From JBJYKD01 sp049310025 (GTDB lineage Bacteria > Bacillota > Thermosediminibacteria > Thermosediminibacterales > Tepidanaerobacteraceae): 30,330 nt of DNA. The position numbers were made by a program, and so were the translations under genes. The first letter of the stretch is position 1. Each line of letters begins with the position of its first letter. The notes beneath the pieces are model-generated. The model was given only the letters and a program-made list of their open reading frames with translations. It had not been told where the DNA came from and made no database searches. Location: contig NZ_JBJYKD010000034.1 in NCBI RefSeq assembly GCF_049310025.1, positions 1-30,330 of the forward strand, in the 5' to 3' direction. Below are positions 23,620 to 30,330 of this stretch, in pieces.

Positions 23620-23648
23620 TATATACCACAATATGTAACAAAAGTCAA
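23620..23648 (-). promoter_or_regulatory. Sigma-A promoter of the metG T-box transcript
   Basis: On the minus strand: -35 TTGACT (23643-23648), 17-bp spacer, -10 TATATA (23620-23625), with an overlapping TATAAT two bases further on. Transcription would start near 23612. Confidence 0.7.
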
Positions 23649-23731
23649 GCGCGCCCGCAGGGGCCGACCGGGTCCAATTGCCCCTTTTGTCGTTGATGTT
23701 TTAAAAGCAGGCGGTCTCAAACGCGTTTACA

Positions 23732-23760
23732 TTGACGTAAATTTAAAGAAATCATATAAT
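23732..23760 (+). promoter_or_regulatory. Sigma-A promoter of the ABC exporter operon
   Basis: -35 TTGACG (23732-23737), 17-bp spacer, -10 TATAAT (23755-23760), about 50 bp upstream of the ATPase start. Confidence 0.75.
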
Positions 23761-23770
23761 TATCTTGCTA

Positions 23771-23790
23771 CATACCTACCGGCCGGTATG
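23771..23790 (+). promoter_or_regulatory. TetR-operator-like palindrome in the ABC operon leader
   Basis: A perfect 12-bp palindrome TACCGGCCGGTA (23777-23788) overlaps a second arm pair CATACC-N8-GGTATG (23771-23790). It begins 10 bp after the -10 box, around or just past the transcription start, a common place for TetR-family operators. No TetR gene lies in the window. Confidence 0.5.
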
Positions 23791-23812
23791 CCCCGAAAAA
23801 AGGAGGAAGCCG

Positions 23813-24517
23813 ATGGACGTTATCTTGAAAGCCCGGAACCTCACCAAATATTATCAGATAGGCGAAATAAGGGTGGAGGCATTAAAGGGGGTAACTTTCG
23901 ATATATATGCGGGAGAATTCATTGTGGTGCTGGGCCCCAGCGGGTCCGGGAAAAGCACCCTGCTGAACCTCATCGGCGGCATGGATGTACCAAGCTCGGG
24001 TGAAATTTATTTCAAGGGCAGACCCCTCCACGGCGCCCCGGAAAAAGTCCTCACGGAATACAGGCGCGATGCGGTGGGATTCGTGTTTCAGTTTTACAAC
24101 CTCATGCCCGATTTGACCGCCTACGAAAATGTAATGCTGTCGGTGGAGATCGCCAAAAACCCCCTGAATGCGAAGGAAGTTCTGGAGCACGTCGGTCTTG
24201 CCGACAGGGCCGACCATTTTCCGGCCCAGCTGTCGGGCGGCCAGCAGCAGAGGGTGGCCATCGCCAGGGCTGTGGCCAAAAACCCGGAGATACTGCTGTG
24301 CGACGAGCCCACCGGGGCGCTGGATTCTTCCACGGGAATACAGGTGCTGAAGGTGCTCAGGGATTTTAACCGCATGTATAAAAAGACCGTGGTGGTCATC
24401 ACCCATAATGCGGCCATTGCAAAGATGGCGGACCGCGTTTTTTATTTAAAAGACGGGAGATTGGAGCGCATCGAAAATGTGCCAAATCCCCTGCCGCCCG
24501 GGGAGGTGTCGTGGTGA
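23813..24517 (+). CDS. ABC transporter ATPase (MacB/LolD-type)
   Basis: The 234-residue ATPase has Walker A (GPSGSGKST, 41-49), a Q-loop Gln (Q93), the signature LSGGQQQR (140-147), Walker B (ILLCDEPTG, 160-168, E165) and the H-loop His (H198). The sequence is typical of the exporter class that pairs with FtsX/MacB-like permeases, which use mechanotransmission rather than a channel. The ATG 23813 has the SD AAAGGAGG. It is the first gene of a three-gene operon. The permease start overlaps its stop by 7 bp, so the two are translationally coupled. The transported substrate cannot be determined; the TetR-like operator points to an inducible efflux or peptide-export system. Confidence 0.95.
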   Translation: MDVILKARNLTKYYQIGEIRVEALKGVTFDIYAGEFIVVLGPSGSGKSTLLNLIGGMDVPSSGEIYFKGRPLHGAPEKVLTEYRRDAVGFVFQFYNLMPDLTAYENVMLSVEIAKNPLNAKEVLEHVGLADRADHFPAQLSGGQQQRVAIARAVAKNPEILLCDEPTGALDSSTGIQVLKVLRDFNRMYKKTVVVITHNAAIAKMADRVFYLKDGRLERIENVPNPLPPGEVSW

Positions 24518-26877
24518 TACTGAAAAGCAAGATGTGGCGGGACATCGGCGAAAATAAAACGGCGTATGTCGCCTGTGCTGTTGTTATCGTCATAGGGCTT
24601 ATGACATATACTTCCATGCAGTTGGTCAGAGATAATCTTGCTGTCGCCAGAGAGGAGTTTTACAGGCAGTATCATTTTGCCGACGGCTTTGCAAAAATCC
24701 GGGCGATGCCGTATTCCCGGGTAGAAAAGCTCGAAGAAGTAGAGGGCATAGACCAAATCCAGGGGAGGCTGGTGCATGACGTCCGGGTTTTGATGCCGCA
24801 AAAAGAGAAAAATGTGTATTTGAGGCTGATTTCCCTGGACACGGACAAATCCGATAGTCTCAACGGAGTAAAATTGTCCAGGGGTTCGTTTCCCGGCGAA
24901 GGAGAAAAGGCTATAGTTCTGGCTGACAAGTTCTTCGACGCCAACCGGCTCTCTCTGGGCGATACGCTTACGGTGATCATTGAAGGCAAAAAGGTGGAGC
25001 TTAAAATTGCCGGGACAGGTCAGAGCCCGGAGTATATTTACGCCATGAAAGACGTTCAGACCATTTTCCCCGATCCACAAGCTTTTGAGGTGGCATATAT
25101 GCCTTATGATGTCATGGAAGGCCTGTTCAATCAGAAAGGGACGGTCAACGATATATCGTTTACTTTAAAGCCGGGTTACGGGTTTGACGATGTAAAAGAA
25201 CGGCTTGAGACGGAGCTGGAAAAATACGGCCTGGAAAGCTTAATTCCGGCCAGGGACCAGATGAGCAACGCCATATTGACCCAGGAATTGAAGCAGCTGG
25301 AAAAGACCTCCAGAAGCGTTCCGCTGCTTTTTCTCTTAATTTCTGCCATTATACTGTACATCATGCTCAAAAGGCTGGTGGAATCCCAGCGGGGGCAGAT
25401 AGGGACCCTCATGGCCTTTGGATACAGGAAGGGCGAGATCCTTTTTCACTATCTTTCTTACGGCCTGATAGTGGGCGCGGCCGGAGGCGTGATGGGAGGC
25501 ATTCTCGGCACGGCCCTTTCCGCATCCATGACAAAAATGTATCAGGAATTTTTCAGCCTGCCCGGGCTTGCCGGGAGGTTTTCTGTAAAATATTTTCTTT
25601 CCGGCATATTGTTGTCGGTGGGCTTCAGCCTTATTGGAGCTTTTGAGGGGGCAAAGGGGATTTTAAGGCTGAAGCCGGTGGACGCCATGCGCCCGCCGGT
25701 CCCGGTATTTAACAGAAAATCGCGGCTGGAGCAAATACCGGGTTTCTGGGCGGCTTTTACGGTACAGGGGCGCATGGCCGTAAGAACCATGCTCAGAAAT
25801 AAGGGCCGGAGCTTTTTTACTTTTATCGGAATCGTATTTACCTTCAGCATCATGGCCTCGCTGTGGTCCATGATGAGTGCCAGCGATGTTATGATAATAG
25901 ACCAGTTTACAAAGGTTCAAAAATATGATATTAAGATGACGTTCACCCGAGCCGTGCCTTCAAATGAAGCGGTAAGCGAGCTGGCCAAGGAAAAAGGAGT
26001 AAAGCGAGTCGAACCGGTGGCGGAAGTGCCTGTGAGCCTTCAGTATCAGCAACACAAAAAAGATGTGGTGGCTCTAGCGCTGGTGCGGGATTCGGAGCTT
26101 TATACCCCTGTTGATAAAGGCGGGGACCGGGTACCGATCCCCGAACATGGAATGTTGCTGTCCGAACAGATTGCCCAAAAATTAAATGTCGGAGCGGGAG
26201 ACAGGATACGGGTAGAAAGCCCGTGGGCCAGGGAGTCGCCGGTGTATGCGGAAGTGGCGGGGATAATTCCCCAGTACCTCGGCTCCAACGTATATATGAG
26301 CCAGGATTACTGTTTTAAGCTGCTTGGGCAGGGTAAAATGGCTACATCAGTCTTTATAGCCATGGACAATAATTATATTCCCGCTCTAAAGCAAAAATAC
26401 TTTACCTCAAAAGTTGTAAGCACAATCGAGGAGAGGCGGCAGACCATAGATAAATATAGGCAGCTCATGGGTTCCTATTCGTATACGATATGGATGATGG
26501 CGCTGCTGGCGGTGATAACGGGTTTTGCCATAGTTTACAACTCAAGTATAATTACGCTGGCCGAAAGGAAAAGGGAACTTGCTTCCCTTCGGGTCCTGGG
26601 AATGCGGCCGGGGGAAGTGATGGAGGTAATTTCGGTGGAACAGTGGTTTATAGGCATTTGCGGCATTCTGGCAGGCATTCCCCTGACATTTGCTATAAAT
26701 CTGGGGATATCCAGAAGCATGAGCAGCGAGCTTTATTCGATACCGGCAGTGACAGACCCGTGGGCACTGGTGCAGGCTCTGGCAGGGACGGTACTCGCCA
26801 TATGGCTGGCCCTGCGGTGGATAGCCCGCAGGGTAAATGAGCTGGACCTGGTGGATGTCTTGAAGGAAAGGGAATAA
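24511..26877 (+). CDS. ABC transporter permease, two FtsX/MacB modules
   Basis: The 788-residue permease has an N-terminal helix (about 17-37), a large extracytoplasmic domain (about 40-260), three helices (about 262-285, 310-345, 355-380), a fifth helix (about 425-450), a second extracytoplasmic domain (MacB_PCD-like, about 455-650), and three final helices (about 655-680, 705-730, 750-772). That gives eight helices in two FtsX modules, with conserved LGMRPGEVMEVI before the penultimate helices and LDLVDVLKERE at the end. The start is GTG 24511, overlapping the ATPase stop, with the SD GGGGAGG. It resembles two-module permeases of antimicrobial-peptide or lipoprotein exporters. With a membrane-fusion protein downstream, export across the thick envelope is the likely role. 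Confidence 0.92.
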   Translation: MVILKSKMWRDIGENKTAYVACAVVIVIGLMTYTSMQLVRDNLAVAREEFYRQYHFADGFAKIRAMPYSRVEKLEEVEGIDQIQGRLVHDVRVLMPQKEKNVYLRLISLDTDKSDSLNGVKLSRGSFPGEGEKAIVLADKFFDANRLSLGDTLTVIIEGKKVELKIAGTGQSPEYIYAMKDVQTIFPDPQAFEVAYMPYDVMEGLFNQKGTVNDISFTLKPGYGFDDVKERLETELEKYGLESLIPARDQMSNAILTQELKQLEKTSRSVPLLFLLISAIILYIMLKRLVESQRGQIGTLMAFGYRKGEILFHYLSYGLIVGAAGGVMGGILGTALSASMTKMYQEFFSLPGLAGRFSVKYFLSGILLSVGFSLIGAFEGAKGILRLKPVDAMRPPVPVFNRKSRLEQIPGFWAAFTVQGRMAVRTMLRNKGRSFFTFIGIVFTFSIMASLWSMMSASDVMIIDQFTKVQKYDIKMTFTRAVPSNEAVSELAKEKGVKRVEPVAEVPVSLQYQQHKKDVVALALVRDSELYTPVDKGGDRVPIPEHGMLLSEQIAQKLNVGAGDRIRVESPWARESPVYAEVAGIIPQYLGSNVYMSQDYCFKLLGQGKMATSVFIAMDNNYIPALKQKYFTSKVVSTIEERRQTIDKYRQLMGSYSYTIWMMALLAVITGFAIVYNSSIITLAERKRELASLRVLGMRPGEVMEVISVEQWFIGICGILAGIPLTFAINLGISRSMSSELYSIPAVTDPWALVQALAGTVLAIWLALRWIARRVNELDLVDVLKERE

Positions 26878-26897
26878 CGGTGAGGGAGTGGAGGAAC

Positions 26898-28184
26898 ATG
26901 AAGAGGCCGGTGAAAATGGCATTGATAATTGCCATTGCCGTAATCGTTGCGGCGTATGCGGCATTTAACGCAATGCAACCCCTTAAAGCTGAACTTATAG
27001 AAGTAAACCCGCAGACGGTGTCGCTGGATTTTAAGGAAGAGGGAATTGTGGAAGCGGCATTGGACCGCCCTGTCTATAGTATGGTAAGCGGAGAAATCAC
27101 AAATCTTGCGGTGCAGGAGGGTCAGCGGGTATCTAAAGGAGCCCTGCTGGTGCAGATTAATACAAAAGATATGCAATACCAACTGGCACAATTGAAGGCC
27201 CAGCGCAAAAGTCTGGAAGGTCAGGAAGAAAAAACGTTCCAGGAAATCGAGCAGCAGTTAGAAGGGCAGAAGCTCGCGCTGGAGGAAACACAACGGCAAT
27301 TAGACAGGAGCCGGGAAGATTACCAGAGGACGAAAACCCTGTTTGAAAGCGGTGCGGTGCCCGAAGTGGAGCTCGAGGCCGCCGAAAATGCGGTAAAGCG
27401 GCTTGAAAATGAGCTTTTGCAGCAGAGGTCGAAGCTTCAACTTTTGATGGAGCAGGTCGCCCCCATGGGGGCGGGTACTTCCGGAGAAATACCCGCCCAA
27501 AACCGCATCGGGAACACCCCTGCAAAGCAGTATTTCCAGGGTATGATTGAAGCGGTGGACGCCCAGATAAAACAGCTGGAATATCAGATTGGAAACAGCC
27601 GCATTACCGCTCCCGTCGACGGCATTGTACAGGAAGTTGACGTAAAGCCAGGGATGGTGGTCTCGCCCCAGATGCGGCTTATGAAAATTGTGGGCACGGG
27701 CAGATATGAGATAAATACTTACCTGCTTGCCGAAGATGTGCTCCATGTCAGGGAAGGGATGAAGGTTACACTCATTCAAAAAAGGAAAGATGGAGATTAC
27801 AGGTTCTACGGGATCGTTAAATCCATCGCCCCTTCGGCTGTCGAAAAAGTGTCGGCTCTGGGCCTCATTGAGCGAAGGGTAAAAGTTACCGTTCAGCCTG
27901 AGGGAAATATGCCAGAGCTTCGGCCGGGATACAGCGTGGATGTGGAGTTTCGGGTGCTGGAGCAGAAGGATAAAATGGCGGTGCCCAAAACATGCCTTTT
28001 CCCTTACGAAGGTGGGGACGCCCTCTGGGTCGTGCGAGACGGCCGCGCCCGGGTCCAGAAAGTAACAAAAGGGATGGAAACCCAGGAACTGGTGGTCATT
28101 GAGCAGGGCTTAAAGCCCGGAGATAAAGTCATAAAAAATCCCCGGCTCGAAGGTCTGAAGGAGGGGAAAAAGGTCCGGGGATAA
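26898..28184 (+). CDS. HlyD/MacA-like membrane-fusion protein
   Basis: The 428-residue product has an N-terminal membrane anchor (MKRPVKMALIIAIAVIVAAYAAF) and a first half-lipoyl strand (SGEITNLAVQEGQRVSKGALLVQINTKD). A long coiled-coil hairpin (about 80-195, Gln/Glu/Leu-rich) follows, then the second half-lipoyl motif (APVDGIVQEVDVKPGMVVSPQMRLMKI), and beta-barrel and membrane-proximal domains. This is the adaptor that links FtsX-type exporters to the outside. ATG 26898 follows GGAGG at only 3 nt; a GTG at 26880 with AAAGGG 7 nt upstream is an equal alternative and adds six residues. It is the last operon gene, 20 bp after the permease. Confidence 0.9.
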   Translation: MKRPVKMALIIAIAVIVAAYAAFNAMQPLKAELIEVNPQTVSLDFKEEGIVEAALDRPVYSMVSGEITNLAVQEGQRVSKGALLVQINTKDMQYQLAQLKAQRKSLEGQEEKTFQEIEQQLEGQKLALEETQRQLDRSREDYQRTKTLFESGAVPEVELEAAENAVKRLENELLQQRSKLQLLMEQVAPMGAGTSGEIPAQNRIGNTPAKQYFQGMIEAVDAQIKQLEYQIGNSRITAPVDGIVQEVDVKPGMVVSPQMRLMKIVGTGRYEINTYLLAEDVLHVREGMKVTLIQKRKDGDYRFYGIVKSIAPSAVEKVSALGLIERRVKVTVQPEGNMPELRPGYSVDVEFRVLEQKDKMAVPKTCLFPYEGGDALWVVRDGRARVQKVTKGMETQELVVIEQGLKPGDKVIKNPRLEGLKEGKKVRG

Positions 28185-28560
28185 GGGTCGAGTTCGGCCC
28201 GCCGGGCTTTGCGCAAACCATCACTGTTATTTTTTCACAGGTAAGATCATCTATGCGAAGTAATCTTTTCATTACATACTCAACATCGGTCTTTGTATCA
28301 TTTAATTTTATTCTCAACCCTTTACCCGGAGTTTCAGAGCCCTGCTTTTCCGGCACCACGGATGCTTGTCGAATTTTAACGCCCGCCGGAGGCGGCTTTC
28401 GACAGGTTTACAAACAATTTTCCACACCGCTGAACTTAATGCCTTATGGAGTGCAAAAAATTCCTTGCCTTTTGCTCAAATCTCTTTTTTCGCATCATTG
28501 AAGTCTTTCCGGCCCGCGCCCCGTATTTGACGCACTTAAGGAGGGGCAGAGTTATTTGCA
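28185..28560. other. Gap with no confident gene; possible decayed coding sequence
   Basis: A weak hairpin GCCC-GCC-GGGC followed by TTT (about 28200-28212) may end the exporter operon. On the minus strand short stretches read like protein (for example RIKLNDTKTDVEYVMKRLLRIDDLTCEKI near 28230-28320, and MMRKKRFEQKARNFLHSIRH near 28440-28500). They lie in different frames broken by stops and lack SD sequences. The segment may be a relic of a gene or mobile element; I could not assign it. Confidence 0.3.
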
Positions 28561-28591
28561 AATTTTTAACTGTAAAATTTTTTAGTTACTA

Positions 28592-28620
28592 TTGACTTTT
28601 ATTGGCATTTCTGGTATGAT
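28592..28620 (+). promoter_or_regulatory. Sigma-A promoter of the abrB-like gene
   Basis: -35 TTGACT (28592-28597), 17-bp spacer, -10 TATGAT (28615-28620), in an AT-rich region. Confidence 0.75.
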
Positions 28621-28633
28621 TTAACCCAGAAAG

Positions 28634-28654
28634 ATATGTCGAAAATTGACATAT
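28634..28654 (+). promoter_or_regulatory. Inverted repeat in the abrB-like leader
   Basis: ATATGTC (28634-28640) and GACATAT (28648-28654) form a perfect 7-bp inverted repeat with a 7-bp spacer. It lies between the transcription start and the GGGGG SD. It could be an operator or an mRNA stem that masks the SD. Confidence 0.55.
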
Positions 28655-28667
28655 AGGGGGCAAAAAC

Positions 28668-28931
28668 ATGAAATCAACAGGGGTAGTTCGCAAAGTTGAC
28701 GAATTGGGGCGCATAGTAATTCCCATGGAACTAAGGAGAACTCTAGATATATCCAAAAAGGATTCACTGGAGATTTTCGTCGATGCGGACCGGATTGTCT
28801 TGAAGAAGTACGAGCCCGCGTGCATATTTTGCGGCAGTGCGGAAGATATGGTAAACTTCAGGGGCAAGAATATCTGCAAAAAATGCCTCAAAGAAATAGA
28901 AGCTGTCAGCGCCGAAAACGCAAACCGTTAA
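28668..28931 (+). CDS. AbrB/SpoVT-family transition-state regulator with a four-Cys C-terminus
   Basis: The N-terminal swapped-hairpin DNA-binding domain (1-48, MKSTGVVRKVDELGRIVIPMELRRTLDISKKDSLEIFVDADRIVLKKY) is nearly the same as B. subtilis AbrB and Abh, which repress post-exponential genes during growth. The 87-residue length is similar. The C-terminal part differs: CIFCGSAEDMVNFRGKNICKKC has two CxxC pairs (C52, C55, C70, C73), as in a small zinc ribbon, in place of the usual AbrB multimerisation domain. The ATG 28668 follows GGGGG. The gene is monocistronic, with its own promoter, leader inverted repeat and terminator, which suits autoregulation. Confidence 0.92.
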   Translation: MKSTGVVRKVDELGRIVIPMELRRTLDISKKDSLEIFVDADRIVLKKYEPACIFCGSAEDMVNFRGKNICKKCLKEIEAVSAENANR

Positions 28932-28942
28932 ATGCAAAAATT

Positions 28943-28970
28943 AAAGAAGAGACCGGGTCTCTTCTTTTTT
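28943..28970 (+). terminator. Terminator of the abrB-like gene
   Basis: AAGAAGAGAC pairs with GTCTCTTCTT (28944-28953 with 28957-28966) and is followed by a T run. It is strong and starts 12 bp after the stop codon. Confidence 0.85.
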
Positions 28971-29029
28971 ATTTTATTTATTTTAGCCTCACTTGGTTTT
29001 GCATCAGCAGTAATTTTTCGGCAGGGGGT

Positions 29030-29866
29030 TTATTTCCCCGCCATTAGGCTGGTCTCCATCATCAGCTCTCTTGACCTGGCGGCGGCTTTTTTGATGGCCT
29101 CGATAATGGAATTTGTGAACCCGAGGCTTTCCAGCGTTTCAATACCGGCCATGGTGGTGCCCCCGGGCGACGTGACTTTTTTCCTCAGATGCCCCGGGGC
29201 CTCGCCGGTTTCCAGGGCCATTTTTGCCGCACCGAACACCGTCTGGATGGCGAGCTTTTCCGATATCTCCCGCTCAAGGCCAGCCTTTATGCCGGCTTCT
29301 ATCATTGCCTCCATCATGAGGTAAACGTATGCCGGTCCGCTGCCGGAAAGCCCCGTCACCGCATCCAGGGCCTCTTCCTCCACATGGATCACCTTTCCAA
29401 CCGACGAGAAGATCCCGTCCGCCACCTCAAGGGCTCCGGGCCCGGCATAGCGGCCCCTGGCCACGGCCGTAGCCGATTCTTTCACCTGACAGGAGGTGTT
29501 GGGCATTGCCCGGATCACCTGAACTCTGCCGCCCAGGCGGCTTTCAATAAAGGCGGTGCTGATCCCGGCCGCCACCGATATCAGGACATGGTCTGCGGTG
29601 ACATATTCCCTGATAGTGAGGAGAAGCTGATTCACATCTTTGGGCTTTACGGCTATCACCAGTGTGGTGCATTTTGATACCACCTCCCTGTAATCCCGGG
29701 TGGTGTTCACGCCATATTTTTCGGCGAAATGACGAAGCCTTTCATCGTTTTTCCGGTTTATTACAAATATCTCCCCCGGCATGTAGACGCCGCAGCTCAA
29801 CATTCCCTTCAGCAGCGCTTCCGCTATGGAACCCGCGCCGATAAGGCCGAGATTGCCTTTCTCCAT
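29030..29866 (-). CDS. proC: Pyrroline-5-carboxylate reductase
   Basis: ProC reduces pyrroline-5-carboxylate to proline with NAD(P)H, the last step of proline synthesis. The 278-residue length is normal. The N-terminal Rossmann motif GLIGAGSIAEALLKG (about 7-21), VIAVKPKDV (about 70-78), IRAMPNT (about 119-125) and the family signature region GLSGSGPAYVYLMMEAMIEAG (about 172-192) are present, as is the C-terminal VTSPGGTTMAGIETLE. The SD GGGAGG precedes ATG 29866. The gene stands alone behind a T-box leader, so expression should respond to uncharged tRNA-Pro. proA and proB are not in the window. Confidence 0.97.
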   Translation of the reverse strand: MEKGNLGLIGAGSIAEALLKGMLSCGVYMPGEIFVINRKNDERLRHFAEKYGVNTTRDYREVVSKCTTLVIAVKPKDVNQLLLTIREYVTADHVLISVAAGISTAFIESRLGGRVQVIRAMPNTSCQVKESATAVARGRYAGPGALEVADGIFSSVGKVIHVEEEALDAVTGLSGSGPAYVYLMMEAMIEAGIKAGLEREISEKLAIQTVFGAAKMALETGEAPGHLRKKVTSPGGTTMAGIETLESLGFTNSIIEAIKKAAARSRELMMETSLMAGK

Positions 29867-29907
29867 GAGTTATACCTCCCGCCATTTGTGGTTCATAGTG
29901 CAGTAAA

Positions 29908-30200
29908 TAAAAAACCTTTCGCCCAGCAAAGGACGAAAGGTTTAAATTCCGCGGTACCACCTTTTTTGGTCATAAAGACCCGGCTTTGAGGTACGCCCCG
30001 AAAAAGCATCCGGGGTTATACCCTCCCCTTTTTAACGGAGGGGAAGTTCCGTTTAGGCTCATCGCCAACAGCTCCGGGGCGGGTTCGGAAAGCCGTTTGC
30101 GCAAGAAGCCTTTCAGCCGACGAGCTTCTCTCTCTTTTCGCCTGGGCCGTTCCTACTGTTCCCCATCAAAGCTTTTATCGTTTCAATGAATTTTTTGTTA
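29908..30200 (-). promoter_or_regulatory. T-box riboswitch leader of proC (specifier aligns as CCG, Pro)
   Basis: On the minus strand the leader has the AGTA-type stem I start (AACAGTAGGAACGG). The specifier region CCGAAC-CCG-CCCCGGAG aligns base for base with that of the metG leader and places CCG at 30080-30082. The T-box motif AAGGTGGTACCGCGG (29949-29963) follows, then a terminator hairpin (AAACCTTTCG with CGAAAGGTTT, 29912-29943) running into a T tract. CCG is a proline codon, matching the gene controlled. Confidence 0.92.
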
Positions 30201-30206
30201 AATTAT

Positions 30207-30234
30207 ATTATATCACCTTTTTATATAGTGTCAA
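30207..30234 (-). promoter_or_regulatory. Sigma-A promoter of the proC T-box transcript
   Basis: On the minus strand: -35 TTGACA (30229-30234), 16-bp spacer, -10 TATAAT (30207-30212). Both hexamers are perfect consensus. Confidence 0.8.
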
Positions 30235-30330
30235 TATCTTTTTTGACGATCACCTGTAGATGAGCCACAGTTTCGTTCACACTACTTTATTAAAGTTAAA
30301 AAGACATTGCAAAGGGTGGGTATCCCTGAG

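Noticed and set aside
1..30330. CRISPR arrays, tRNA or rRNA genes, intact insertion sequences or prophage
   Set aside because: I saw no regularly spaced repeats, cloverleaf-like segments with CCA ends, transposase or phage genes. A covariance or HMM search could still find a weak case.
30241..30330. Right-hand end of the window
   Set aside because: No ORF, promoter or hairpin that I can support; it is too short to judge.

Overview
The window looks like a chromosomal segment of an endospore-forming, anaerobic Firmicute of the Clostridia, possibly from a thermophilic lineage near Thermoanaerobacterales or Thermosediminibacterales. Supporting evidence: three SPOCS (DUF3794) spore-coat proteins, YabG, a SpoIID-type protein, Veg, an AbrB/SpoVT regulator, Agr-like signalling genes, two T-box leaders, and SD sequences of the GGAGG type throughout. 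The lineage is an inference; no rRNA or marker phylogeny is available here.

Layout, left to right. (1) 1-2210: divergent bioY and bioB, each with a sigma-A promoter and a BirA-type operator. A poorly supported small ORF and a terminator lie downstream of bioY. (2) 2243-4892, minus strand: an Agr-like signalling operon in the order five-helix membrane protein, GHKL histidine kinase, AgrB-like peptidase, LytTR response regulator. No AgrD-like precursor is visible. (3) 5049-12177, minus strand: a spore-envelope neighbourhood with a SipL-like SPOCS/LysM protein, a small membrane protein, a secreted CAP-domain protein, a trypsin-like protease without a signal peptide, veg behind a near-consensus promoter, a SpoIID-amidase fusion, and yabG. 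A tandem cluster of DnaA boxes sits at 7141-7180. (4) 12276-15353: a GT2 glycosyltransferase (plus), then ykuK-like, rsmA and the TatD-associated radical SAM gene (all minus). (5) 15488-20113, minus: a SPOCS protein with two possible starts, a winged-helix protein, and a 693-residue SPOCS protein. (6) 20308-23650, minus: tatD and metG behind a T-box whose specifier reads ATG. (7) 23732-28184, plus: an ABC exporter operon of MacB/HlyD type (ATPase, FtsX-like permease, membrane-fusion protein), with a TetR-operator-like palindrome beside its promoter. (8) 28592-28970: abrB-like regulator with its own promoter, inverted repeat and terminator. (9) 29030-30234, minus: proC behind a T-box whose specifier aligns as CCG (Pro).

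metG, tatD, rsmA, yabG and veg form a conserved chromosomal neighbourhood in Firmicutes that usually lies some tens of kb from oriC. Here it is interleaved with spore-coat genes, consistent with sipL and yabG being close in Clostridioides difficile. The most notable observations are: the SpoIID-amidase fusion has replaced the expected catalytic Glu in both domains; the Agr-like operon has no recognisable peptide precursor and a separately encoded membrane protein; there is a DnaA-box cluster away from dnaA; and one SPOCS gene appears to encode both a membrane-anchored and a soluble form.
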